A stretch of DNA of 64,000 nucleotides from Isoetes taiwanensis. Taxonomy: Eukaryota; Streptophyta; Lycopodiopsida; Isoetales; Isoetaceae. Below, one piece after another: positions 1 to 10,565 of the stretch. The stretch is taken from contig JAJEKV010000027.1 in the NCBI GenBank assembly GCA_021234155.1, positions 6,510,623 through 6,574,622 on the forward strand, in the 5' to 3' direction. Position numbers and translations under genes: made by a program. Every line of letters begins with the position of its first letter. Positions within the stretch are counted from its first letter, which is position 1. The notes beneath the pieces are model-generated. The model was not told where the DNA came from. It saw only the letters and a list, made by a program, of their open reading frames with translations, and ran no database searches.

Positions 1-2640
1 GAAAGAGCTAATCCGGAGCTATTCTCTCTATTTTCGTTGCTCATGAGCTTGCAAATTTATCAATTTCGGCCTGCTATAGGGCCGATTTGCCATGCTCTGG
101 ATTGTTCGATTTTGGCAGATAAATCTGCGGCAACTGAAGCTAGGGATGAGATTTGGCCATGACTTGAAGATTTTCGGCTCTTTCCCAGGAGATTCGATTT
201 TGAATCCGAAACCCAAGAGCCCTAAAGAATCTGGAAAAGGCATCCAAGTCTGGCTTTTTGCATGACCCTGCCCGTCGCTTTTCCTTCATTCAACGATTTG
301 AGGTCATCTAACAATTTCGTTGTGTTAAAATATTTTTGTGTTATCAACCATTTCCATAACCTTTACTTCGAGTTGACTAACTCCGATTCAAACTTCTATT
401 ATCTGGTCTTGGATCAGATTCAAAGCCATCTTCTGTCGTTCGCCTCCCTGACTAGGCTTTCCCCTTTTTTATACAAACTTTGTCACATAATTTAAGCTTA
501 GAGAACTACTTCAACTGCCTAATTTCTCTTCTCATTCAGCCATGGTTGCAGCCCCTGCATATTGGCAAAAATCCAGAAGAAAATACCTCAAGACCTGCTC
601 ACATTTTGATGGTCAAGGAAGCTTTTCCGCCAAGTGGGTATAGCATATGACAACTTTTTTTTTATGCCTTAGATCACTCCTAATGCTCTAAGCATTCTGT
701 CTATTAGGGTTTTTGTGAATTCATTTTTCATATATGTTTTTCACACCATTGCTTACTTAGCCCAAAAAGATCTTTATAAAGGAGTAAATTGTTTCGTCAA
801 TTAAGTACGTACTCTGCTATGCCATTGGAAAAGGTGTATCAAATTTGAATGACTAAATTATTTTGGCAATTTGGTGTGTACCCTGCTATGCCAGTGGCAA
901 AGTTTGCATTTTTTTCGTGCCATTCATCAAAGTCGCATTTTCTTGCTATCCATATTCAATTGGTCTATAGTTCTGTTGATTATTGAAACGTTATTTTAGG
1001 ACAAAATTTGAGGGGGGCTAAAAATGATAGATTAAATATGGATAGTGACCAACCACGTGGATATACCCACGAATATTCCTTTGTATACCATTGGTCTACT
1101 TTCAAATATGTGACTACATCCCCATCAATTACAATGGCTTGAGAGACTATGCTCGAACAAAACCCATGTCTGCAACCCTCGACTATCCTATGGGCATGAA
1201 TCATGAGGCAACAACACGAGTTCAAGTTCCTTACTCAAATTCATATGCACACAAATTCGACATATATAAGTCAATACATAGGAATGTTCTCACACAAATT
1301 CTTCACTATTAAGTCCTGGATTTCAAGAACATCTTCTATACCATTCCAAAGATATACAAATCCACCTTTCTAGAAATAAGTTGGGGAAGAGAAATGTTCG
1401 CGGCGGCCTTGGCCGCCGTGATAAATTTCTTGTATAATTAATGCTATCTATTCTAGTACAATCCTCAAGATAATGAACAACAAATATTTTTTGGGAACAA
1501 AGTGGTCCAAGGGCTACTCGTGTCCCAAAAGTCAACTTGAAATGGATTAAGATATGGATATTGTCAAATTTATAATGAACTATGGACCAGTAATGGGCAG
1601 GTACAGATATTGTTTTTGATTTTTTTTAACCATGTCTTTTGCTTTTTCTTATCCTTATAAACTTTCATAATGTGATTTTTTAGAGGACAATCTAGAGTCA
1701 TATGTAGCAATGCTATCCATTTGTATAAATTCCCTAAAATTGAAAATAGAAGTAAAAGTTAAAACATCAAATTAAAACTCAACATATATTTTTATAGGAT
1801 GAAGGACCTTGTGAACTACTTATATGCCAAATTTGAACTCAAAATTGATCTCCTTCTGAAAATTATTGTTTAGGTCGGCAAAGAAAACCTTTTCTCATCT
1901 ATATTTTTTACCTTATATGTGTATAAAGTTTAGAAACACATATAAGGATTGATGGTTTAAATCCATTTCGAAACTTCAATACATTATCATAATTCACAAA
2001 CTAGGGCTAATCTTTTGGCTTGTGCGCCGAGCTAATCTTTTGGCTAATCTTTTGACTTGTGCTTTTATGTGGCCTATATTTCCATATCCATATCTGCAAC
2101 TTCCGACAACACCACAAGATTTTGGCCAATAAATGTGCCCAGCATTGTCGCGCATAAGTTGGGGCATAATCTCCATGTGCTTGTATTTATGAATATGCAT
2201 TGCATGAAGCCTTGTTACCGCTAAAATGTATAAAAGTGTGATGTATAGAGAATATTTGTGTTGTTCTACTATGTTTAGAGTTTGTAAGGGTATCTACCAC
2301 CTGCACATGTGTAAGGACCATGGATGGGGGGTTTGATGTGTTTTCTTACTGGGTTTAAGAATAAGTTCTTGTATAAGGATACATGTATTTCAAAAGATAG
2401 ATTAAGATTAGAGAGAGATAATTGCCTTCCAATTACAAATACAGAAAGAGCCCTCGAGAAGGGATTTCTTACTATACAAATACAGAAGAAAGAGCACCAA
2501 TTACACAAAGGGATGGCTTCTAAAGTAATTTTTTTTAAATGTTGCCTCAAAGTAATTTTTTTGAAATGTTGACTTAATTCTAAAGGTGCAATTTATGCCA
2601 CCTAATTTTATCTTACAGAAAGAACTCAAATTAGCCTTCA
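1..2640. other. AT-rich intergenic DNA, no supported gene
   Basis: Open reading frames in this stretch are short, lack recognisable motifs and overlap on both strands as expected by chance. The only structured item is the perfect hairpin near 1401-1418, listed separately. Confidence 0.6.
1391..1434 (-). repeat. Hairpin-bearing repeat end, possibly CACTA-like
   Basis: A perfect 8-bp stem (CGGCGGCC 1401-1408, GGCCGCCG 1411-1418) with a 2-nt loop. Read on the minus strand it is preceded by TACAAGAAATTTATC and aligns closely with 61173-61217. TACAAGAAA is the core of many plant CACTA termini (CACTACAAGAAA), so this could be the right end of a decayed CACTA-type element. The CAC start itself is not conserved, so the class is inference. 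Confidence 0.4.
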
Positions 2641-2749
2641 CATTAATAAAAGAGGAAGTATTATGCTTGCACATTGAAATGACATAATGCTTTCACAACT
2701 GATAGGACAATCCCTGACAATATTAATGATACTAATAGTAACATCTATT

Positions 2750-3014
2750 TTGGCATCTACTATGGCCACAAAACCTTTGACGAAATTTGTGACACTAAAG
2801 GTGCTATTATATTTGATGCTAATAACACCACCTATAATGTCACTAGTGGGCACTGATACTAACACTGATGTTATATGTGTAGCAACTACTGACGCTATAT
2901 TTGGTGCTAATAACAATAGCTATAACGTCATTAGTGGGCACTGACTCTAACACTGATGTTATATGTGTAACAACGGGTGACACTATAGCTGGTGCTAATA
3001 ACAGCATCTATTGC
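2750..3014. repeat. Tandem repeat, 88-bp period
   Basis: The phrase beginning GTCACTAGTGGGCACTGA at 2839 recurs as GTCATTAGTGGGCACTGA at 2927, each followed by closely similar sequence containing GATGTTATATGTGTA and GGTGCTAATAACA. A more diverged copy lies upstream from about 2750. The short open frames here are by-products of the repeat. Confidence 0.7.
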
Positions 3015-3185
3015 ATCATAGCAAAGTTACTGACACTATTGGTGATACAAAGAGTGAGGCTACATGTGACATAAATTGTGGCACCTGTAGCACCATCTCT
3101 ACAAAAATGTCACCAATAATGTCATAGTGTACAATCTCCAATGTTCTGGTAACGTTTTGATGACACTAATGGACCCCTTCTCTAT

Positions 3186-3216
3186 ACTATCTATCTATCT
3201 ATCTATCTATCTATCT
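3186..3216. repeat. (CTAT)n microsatellite
   Basis: About seven uninterrupted CTAT units. Confidence 0.9.
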
Positions 3217-3219
3217 CTT

Positions 3220-4650
3220 GTAGTGGTAAAAAGGCCCTTATTGATAACGGTGGCATTTAAGACAAGGAAGAGGCACATCCACAAATTTAGGAAGGTCTTT
3301 ATTGTAGGACCCTAATTACCTTTTATAAAAGGTAATGATCAATTATATAGGGGGCGCTTGGAGTATATAAGGAGGGACTTGTTGACCATGAATGGGGTTC
3401 CTGGACGGTGACTAGTAATTCGTGGGTGATATTTTGTTCCATAAACTTATCCTTGAGCCTTTGTAATTACCTTGGATTTGTGGCTATTTGGAGTAGCGAG
3501 ACTAGTCTGAGAGCCTGTAAACCTGTGCCAGAGCCTTGTATTTGCCATAATATGGTATATTTGCCATAACCCAGTGGATCCGGTTGGGTGGCTAATGGTG
3601 CTGCAATATCAGTTGTGCCTAAATACATCTTTCTTAAACCGATGTTCTATCCTTTATTGTGGGATTTATGATTATATGATGTTACAATAACCCCAAATAT
3701 ACATGAATCGTATCAGCCTTGTTCAATGGTGCCCTGCCACATGGCAAGTGGGATCAAATAGCACCTTTATAGCAGATACCTTTAAATAGATCTTTGGGAT
3801 GGGGTGCTATCCACTTGACATGCGTCACACATGCAATGAGACATGTGCCACACATGTAGAAGTTTAATGGATTAACATGTTGATATAATATGTTAATCAT
3901 TACCCCTAGGGGATGTATTATGTGCACAATATAATATATCTAAGGGTTATTGGTGGTATTATATACTAATAATATCATACACCAATTTGCCGAATGGTTG
4001 CCTTGCACTATCATACCTAATATATTGTCGTGCGGCCACCACTCTTCAGCTCTCGATATGCAGGCTACTTACATGGCATGCATGTGTTGAGTCAGCGAGT
4101 CATATCCTTGTATATGTCATCTTGGTGACATGTATTGTGACATGGCAATATAATATACATACTCATAGCGTATATTATGCTGGAACGTCACAATAAATCT
4201 TGTGCATCTTCTTAAAGTACGGTTTCATAGTAGTCCCACTCCAAATGGATCTCCCAGCATCTGCCACATTGCATTGGAGCAAAAAGTCACCTTCTTCAGC
4301 TAGAGCAAATTTTCCACCAAATTATTTGGGCTGAAGTCACAAAATTAAAGTCATGTCTAGGTTGACCCTCTACGAGCCGTCTATAATGAGCTTCCTATAA
4401 CACGAGCTCTCTTATAGAAGCATCTCTCCAAAAAAATTGATTGCAGGCTATTGAGATGATCGAGCAAGAGCTGCATCACATTGGGCTGCAGCTCCAAAGG
4501 TAAGAAACCTTGACGAGAGCATGTTCTCACCATGCTAAGGAGAGTAGCAATAGCTAGGAGAGGATTTCTTAATCCGAGATCCAAAGTAAACCATAGCAAA
4601 TATAGCAACCTATGCCAACTGCTACATGATCTTGCATCCATGGCTAAACA
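3220..4650. other. Intergenic DNA, nothing recognised
   Basis: No ORF with recognisable motifs and no clear terminal repeats were seen here on either strand. Confidence 0.55.
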
Positions 4651-4657
4651 TATCAAA

Positions 4658-4850
4658 CATAGGGGAAAAGAAAAAACGAAGGAGAAAGGAGAAAAGGGGG
4701 GAAAATGGAAGAGAAGGAAAGGGGAACATAGAAAGGGAAATAAAAGGAAGCGAAAAACATCAAAGAGAAAAGGGAAATGGATAAAATTGGATAATGAAAA
4801 GGGAAAGGGACAAATTTGGAAAGGGAAAAAAAGAAACTGACAGGGAAAAG
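4658..4850 (+). repeat. Polypurine tract
   Basis: About 190 bp made almost entirely of A and G on the plus strand. It produces long but meaningless frames on both strands (Lys/Arg-rich on plus, Phe/Pro/Leu-rich on minus). Such tracts can form triplex DNA; no gene is supported. Confidence 0.75.
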
Positions 4851-4873
4851 TTGGTTGAATGCCTTCCATTGCG

Positions 4874-5016
4874 TTATTTTGTAAATGTGGATTTATTTAA
4901 CAATTGCTCCTTTGTATCATTTACAGTTCCAGAAAAGTGGTCGAATGCTCTTCGTTGTGTTATTTTGTAAAATGTGGATTTATTTAACAATTGCTCCAGT
5001 GTATCATTTACAATTC
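4874..5016. repeat. Local tandem duplication, period about 86 bp
   Basis: TGTGGATTTATTTAACAATT followed by GCTCC and TGTATCATTTACA occurs twice, with the TTATTTTGTAAA lead-in at 4874 and 4960. It is noncoding. Confidence 0.7.
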
Positions 5017-5029
5017 TTAGCTTATTCCC

Positions 5030-5682
5030 AGCAATGTTGGGCACTATTTCTAACAGAATATATAATGACACATATGACATATGTCTCATGTGCCATAAGT
5101 CAGATACGTATCTATGTAATGTCATATATGAGACATGTCAAATATTATATGTAATGTTTTATTCTCAGCAATCCTGGGCACCGTTTCTAGTAGTAAATAT
5201 AATGACATACATGACATATGTCTCATATGCCATAAGTCAGACATATGTTTATGTAATGTCATATATGAAACATGTCACATTAATTTTTATTCCTAGCAAT
5301 GTTGCTCTTTAATATGGAAACCATCTCAGAGGGTCTAGTTTCTCAGTACAGGAGGACCTCTCCCCTCTTCAATTATGTAACTGTAAGGAGGAGTTCTGCA
5401 AGGTTAGGGCAGCCCGCCTGCAAAAGAAATGGGCAGTATACGGGGGAGGCGCAGCAATTATTCTAGACCAATGGCCTTCCAATCCTTGGATTGGCTATGT
5501 CTAGATAATTTTAGAAGCACAAAATTACCACTAGCATTAGCATTATCTTCTTCTTGGTAGTCTTTTAATATTTGGTTATTGTGTTTGGTGATGGGGCCTA
5601 GTCCTCAGGTTTTAGATGGGTTGTTGCCCTTGCATGTGCCATCCCATAACCCATTGGGTTCCCGTGGACGTAAAAATTCTCT

Positions 5683-5715
<33 letters not shown>

Positions 5716-6180
5716 AGTATATATAATGACATATGTCTCATATGCCATACGTCAAATATATGCCTATGTAATGTCATATATGAGATATGTCACATATTAT
5801 ATGTAATGTTATAGGTCTCCTATGTCATAAGTCAAATATCTGTCCGTTGAAGTATGGACGTAGTCAAAGTCCAACGACTGAGATTTAACAAACTCAAAAC
5901 CATCCAAATCATCAATCTAGACCAATCCAACGACAATCCAACTCAAAATCATATGCAATGTCATAGATCTCATATGTCATAAGTCGAATATCCATTTGCT
6001 GAAATATACTCGTAGTCAAGGTCCAACAGTAGAGATTTAACGAACTCAAAATTATATGTAATGTCATAGATCCAACAAACAAGATTTAACGAACTCAAAA
6101 TCATATGTAATGTCATAGGTCTCTTATATGTCATAAGTCAAATATCCATCTGGGGAAGTATAGTCGTAGTCGGGATCCAA
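5030..6180. repeat. Dispersed ATGTCATA-type repeat cluster
   Basis: Imperfect copies of a unit built on CATATGTCATAAGTCAAATA and GTAATGTCATATATGA recur near 5060, 5110, 5200, 5250, 5730, 5780, 5830, 5950 and 6070-6140. The same sequence resumes at 14998-15130 on the far side of the DIRS element, which shows that the element inserted into this repeat. Confidence 0.7.
5553..5711 (+). mobile_element. LINE 3' end with (TTATC)n tail
   Basis: Closely matches 24791-24941. It ends with the perfect hairpin AACCC-ATT-GGGTT (5648-5660), then CCGTGGACGTAAAAATTC and a (TTATC)n microsatellite. The same hairpin position, GACGT motif and pyrimidine-rich tail are found at the ends of the minus-strand LINEs, so this is taken as a severely 5'-truncated copy, or a SINE sharing the LINE tail. 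Confidence 0.65.
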
Positions 6181-6203
6181 TGGCTATTCCGAGCCTTCGG
6201 ATT

Positions 6204-6305
6204 GCCATTCTGGGCAGGGACAAGCCATTATATAAGTGCACTCCACATTCGAGACCAGTTATCGGCGTCTTCTCAAATCAGCACTTCTTCCATTCTCATT
6301 GCTTC
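6204..6305 (+). repeat. Split direct repeat A1
   Basis: 102 bp matching 14162-14263 with few differences. It includes GCCATTATATAAGTGCA, whose TATATAA may be a core promoter element. Confidence 0.88.
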
Positions 6306-7909
6306 AATGGCTCTTCGACCAACGGATTTCTTCTCTAGCTTCTCTGCCGGTTTTCTTCTCCACATCGTCGCCACAGGCACCTTCATGGCAAGTTTTCTCA
6401 TCCTTCTATGGAAGGTACGCCTCCTTCCTTTCGTTATCTTTATGTCAGGGGTCTCTCGCCCTTATTCTGGCAGTTCTCTTTGTTTTATTGCTCTCTTCAT
6501 GGGTTTATCTCTTTTTGCACTAGCATGCAGAGTCTTAAGCGTGGGCTATTCGATGCTTGCAAGCCATACTACAGGTTAGGTGTAATGGTGGTTTCGAGTT
6601 ATGGGTTGATAGTTTCGCATTTGTTCGCCTGAGTTATGGTCTAATGGTTTTTGTATTCTCTTGATCTATTAGTTTAATCTCTGTGGAGTTGGTCTGATCC
6701 GTTTTCTGTGGATTGATCTGTGTGGACTTCTTTGATGTGCGGTTTCATATGTTTTCGGTGGCAGCGCCTGTGTTGAGCTAGATTGTTTACGTTTTTCCAT
6801 GATTTTAGTGTTGGGTTTTGGCACCTTTCCTAATTCTCTTCTTCTGGTCTCGCCCCTGGGCCGTTGCAGAGGGATTTTATTTTCATTTCTTTCTGGTTTA
6901 TCCCTCTCACATCCTCTTTGGTTCGGTTTTATCTCTCTCACAACCCATCGGCTGCGTGCTTGAGCCTAACAATAGATTCCTGCTTCATCGATCTCTTTCT
7001 CTATTCCGATCAGCGGCAGTTCTCTTTTTTCTTTTTCTTCTATGGGCAGCATGCAGGACCACCTCTTCGATTCATTCTGGCTCTTAATTTCGATCCCATA
7101 GTTTCTGCCCAATGTCATGCTCTGTTTTTGCCTCATCCCGGCCAGGTTTGTCGATCTAGCAACCTACTGCGACCTCAACAATCCCTTCTATCCTATCCGA
7201 GCTCTTAGGTTTTTCTTGCTGTGACTCTGCCTGGCACCCAAGGCTTCTTCTTTGCCTTTCTATCTGTTCTTCGTCATGCCAATATCTGTTCTTCTCTGTT
7301 CCGCTTTTAGATTGCGAGGCTTCTGTCTTGGCTTGCTGTCCTCTCTTTTGACCTGAGTGACCTCCGCCTGCCAATTCTGCCACTTTCTCATTCCTCCTTC
7401 ACATGGATTGGCTCCCCACTTGGCAGAACTAGAGTTTCGGCTCATAATCAGAGGGAGGAGTGCTGTCTTTCAGATCAACCATCCATCAGAAGGAAGGAAT
7501 GCTGAGGCAGGCAGCCGAATTGATTGGCTCTCCCTCCTTCTGTTCTGTGCCACCTCTACCAACCAAATCCGACGGCTCTTGCTCTCTCCCTGGTAAGTTT
7601 TCGGTTCCAATTTCGGGGTTGCGGGTTAATTTCCAGTATTCTTCTGCTGTAATTTCGGCCTCCTCCTGTTTGGGGCTCTCTATCTTTATCCACTCTTGGC
7701 CTCCCTTCAATCTTTTTGCATGCCCTTTTGCAGTCTGCTCTCGGCCTCCCTTCACTCTGTTTGCATGCCATTTTTTTGCTGTCCGTTCTCTCCTTCTGTT
7801 CCCCCTCCTTTACTTTGGTCCTCATACCACAGCTCCCTTTACAAAGGGTTTTTTGGGCTACCACCTCATCTCCCTATACCCCTCCTTCTTGGTCTTTTTG
7901 CAGGTCTCT

Positions 7910-8347
7910 ATGCCATTCAATTGCCCCCTTTGCTCCGCCAATATCAATCCTGTTGGTTGTTTTCCTCCCTTTGCATCTCCGGAGATTGCAATGACGACTC
8001 ACCATCTCTACACATCCCATTTGGATGCTCTGCACCCATCTGCTCGCAATGCATTGCAACTCGACCGTGGGGTCATTGATTGGCCTGCTGAATTCTTCCG
8101 GCCGCTTTATCTTTACGCGTCTTTTTCTCCTGCTGTCCGTTGGGTGTTCCGCTCATATAAGCTCGTCGATCCGGCCCGTGCTCGGTTCTTGGAGGACGTC
8201 ATTCTGCAATGGGGGTTTTCGTCCTTACGCCCCATTCCATTGCGCGAGTTTTTTCTTATCTTGACTGCATATCCTCTGCAATTTCTTCCCACTTATCCGG
8301 CGATTTCTTTGGGGTTCATAGCGCGATCGTCCCTGACCTTCGTTTGA
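7910..8347 (+). CDS. DIRS-element ORF with N-terminal zinc-finger-like motif
   Basis: A 145-residue frame starting at the ATG at 7910, chosen because it directly follows a good acceptor (TTTTTGCAG at about 7903) and because the open frame upstream of it looks noncoding (hydrophobic, Phe/Leu/Ser-rich). The N-terminus carries CPLC followed by a THHLYTSH segment, compatible with a C2H2-type finger. The rest (PSARNALQLDRG, WVFRSYKLVDPARARFLED) looks like a globular domain not recognised by name. It lies first in the element. Function is unknown; nucleic-acid binding is an inference from the Cys/His pattern. Confidence 0.5.
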   Translation: MPFNCPLCSANINPVGCFPPFASPEIAMTTHHLYTSHLDALHPSARNALQLDRGVIDWPAEFFRPLYLYASFSPAVRWVFRSYKLVDPARARFLEDVILQWGFSSLRPIPLREFFLILTAYPLQFLPTYPAISLGFIARSSLTFV

Positions 8348-8349
8348 GG

Positions 8350-9141
8350 GTTCTGCTCTGTGCCTCGGCATAGTATATATGTTGACGCCATCTTATGAAT
8401 AATATGAAATAAAATGGTTTGCCTTTTGCTTTTCATGTTTATGCCTCATATGACATCGAATGGCTTGATTTTTCTTTTCATGTTTATCAATCATATGCAC
8501 TAAAATAGCTTGATTTTTCTTGTATGGTTGTTGCCTATGTGATGGTTTCCCCTTTCTCTTTATCTTCCCCTAAGAGGGTTTGACTTTTCTATAGGTTCCT
8601 ACCTATGTGCTGTTGTTTATCATGGGGTACCTATAGGTTGTGTTGTGACATGTTGTTATCCCACGGCTTTTTTGGCCTCAGGCGTATCTCTCTTTCCTTT
8701 TATTACTTTTTCGTATTCTTGCATCATCATTGACAACTTGGGTTTCTATATATGTTGGCACCATCTTATGACTAATCTGAAATAACATGGTTTCATGATA
8801 TGTTGGCACCATCTTATGACTAAATTTGAAATAACATGCATCATATGAAATCGAATGGCTTGATTTTTTTTTTCATAAATCATATGAAATAATATAGCTT
8901 GATGTTTCTTGTACGGTTGTTGCCTATATGTTGGTTTCCACTTTCTCTTTATTTTCCCATAAGAGGGTTTTTAGGTTCCTACCTATGTGCTGTTGTTTAT
9001 CGTTATATGGGGTACCTATAGGTTGTGTTGTGACGGGTTGTTATCCCACGGCTTTTTGGGCCTTGGGCATATCTCTCTTTCCCTTTATTACTTTTTCGCA
9101 TTCTTGCATCATCATTGACAACTTGGGTTTCTCATTTCAGG
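8350..9141 (+). repeat. Probable intron containing a 370-bp-class tandem duplication
   Basis: Two long copies share ATGTTGRCRCCATCTTATGA, GGGTACCTATAGGTTGTGTT, TTGTTATCCCACGGCTTTTT and CTTGCATCATCATTGACAAC in the same order, roughly 8370-8745 and 8760-9130. The stretch ends in TTTCTCATTTCAG at 9141, a strong acceptor. It separates the zinc-finger ORF from the gag-like ORF, so it is read as a duplicated intron. Confidence 0.6.
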
Positions 9142-9468
9142 TGTTAATCTTGCCTCGTCATTATTCTGGATTGGCTTCCCTCATTCGTGTTTTTCTTGGC
9201 ATTTCTTTATTGTTGTTGGCTTCTCCCACTTATATTGTTGTTATTTCATTTTCATATTGGCAGTTCCTTTGCATTTTCCTTTTTGTTGTAGTCCTCGTTT
9301 GGGCATGTCTGTACACATTTTTAGACTCGTCATCATGGGGGCTTGACTTGCTTTTGTCGGGGCGACCTCTTTTTTCCGTTTTCGTGGCTGGCACATCCTT
9401 CTTGCCATTGTTTTTTTTCTCTAATGTACTTCACTTTTTTCATGTCATTGAATTGATACCGTCCATAG

Positions 9469-10475
9469 CAAGCACCCCCAATTCTCCTACATCGAGTTCA
9501 CTTTCTCCCCCACGGCTCGCTCGCGCTGCTGGTTCTCGTCGTCAACGCGAAGCTTCCCTCTCACCTGAGCCGGACTCTGTGGACCCCACTTCACTTTCTC
9601 CCACCACCTCCCCCGCTTCCGCATCGTCTATTTTTTCTTTTTGGTCCCCCTCAGCCTTTGCTGCTCCTTTCTCTTCTCTCGCGGGTGCCGCCGCCCCTTC
9701 TTTTCCCACTCAGATGGCTCCTCTTTTCTCTTCTCTGCCGCATGCATCTCCCCCCTCTGCCATGCCCATTCCTTCTGCTCCAGTTCCTCCTGATTATACT
9801 CAATTATTGCACGAGCTTCAACAGCAATGGGCTGCGCTCCAAGCACTCCAGACATCGATGACCCAACAATTGTCAGTTCAGACCTAACTTGAGCACCTTC
9901 AACAGGATATTCGAGAACGAGCCGCTCGACCTACCCCTTCCTTTGAGCACAACTCTATGCGGCATTATTACAAGTTTGCTTCTGCTATGGACACCCGGTT
10001 TCGGTGGATTCATGGACGTCTCGCTATGTTGGGGGTCGCCATTCCAGACGATGTGCTGCAGATGGTGGAAGAAGGTAAGCGTTTGGCGGACCAAGAAATG
10101 AAATTTGTCCTTATTGCTGACCAACACGGATACGATATTGCCTTGCAATTTAGCGAGTCCCCCAGTTTGAATTTTTCTTCGGACGAATCCAAACGCCGGC
10201 AACAAGCCATGAAATTCGCCCAAAAGAAACGCCTATCATGTGCTCGCACTTCTCCTTACCCTTTGTCTGCCATTTTCTCGTCTTCTGCTTCTTCACCCGC
10301 TAACCCCTCTGCCAAAAATTGTTTTCGTCGGCAGTTCTTCCCTAATGCAGTTCCCCCCTTTTTCCCACTGTTTCCTCACTCAGTTCCCCTCAACCCAACT
10401 CCATTGATGGCTTTTCCCCCGCAGACACACCATCCGGCCCTTCCTCCGCCTGCGTTGCCCCCCTTCTTGAGCTAA
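9469..10475 (+). pseudogene. Gag-like ORF of the DIRS element, one nonsense codon
   Basis: A single frame follows an acceptor-like CCGTCCATAG at 9468. It begins with a long Ser/Pro/Ala-rich region, then a Gln/Leu-rich helix (YTQLLHELQQQWAALQALQ) of coiled-coil character, then a globular segment (MRHYYKFASAMDTRFRWIHG, VLQMVEEGKRLADQEMKFVL) and a Pro-rich C-terminus. A TAA at 9885-9887 interrupts it in frame; the reading continues without shift to 10475. Position upstream of RT and composition suggest a Gag-like structural protein, as in other DIRS elements. No CCHC knuckle is visible. The same frame remains open upstream to 8928 but is hydrophobic there and probably intronic. Confidence 0.6.
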
Positions 10476-10565
10476 TTTAGTTTTTTGTCTGTTCTTCACT
10501 ACGTGTTGTATTTCCTTCTGATTATCAATAAAAGATATTGTTTTTTATGACGGGTATTTTCTTGC

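Noticed and set aside
2638-2944. Thr/Val/Ile-rich ORFs on both strands
   Set aside because: They arise from the 88-bp tandem repeat and have no motif.
4381-4869. 162-residue Phe/Pro/Leu-rich minus-strand ORF
   Set aside because: It is the complement of the polypurine tract; its composition follows the tract and there are no motifs.
7486-7864. Basic minus-strand ORFs over the DIRS 5' region
   Set aside because: Antisense of a pyrimidine-rich stretch; the DIRS genes are all on the plus strand.
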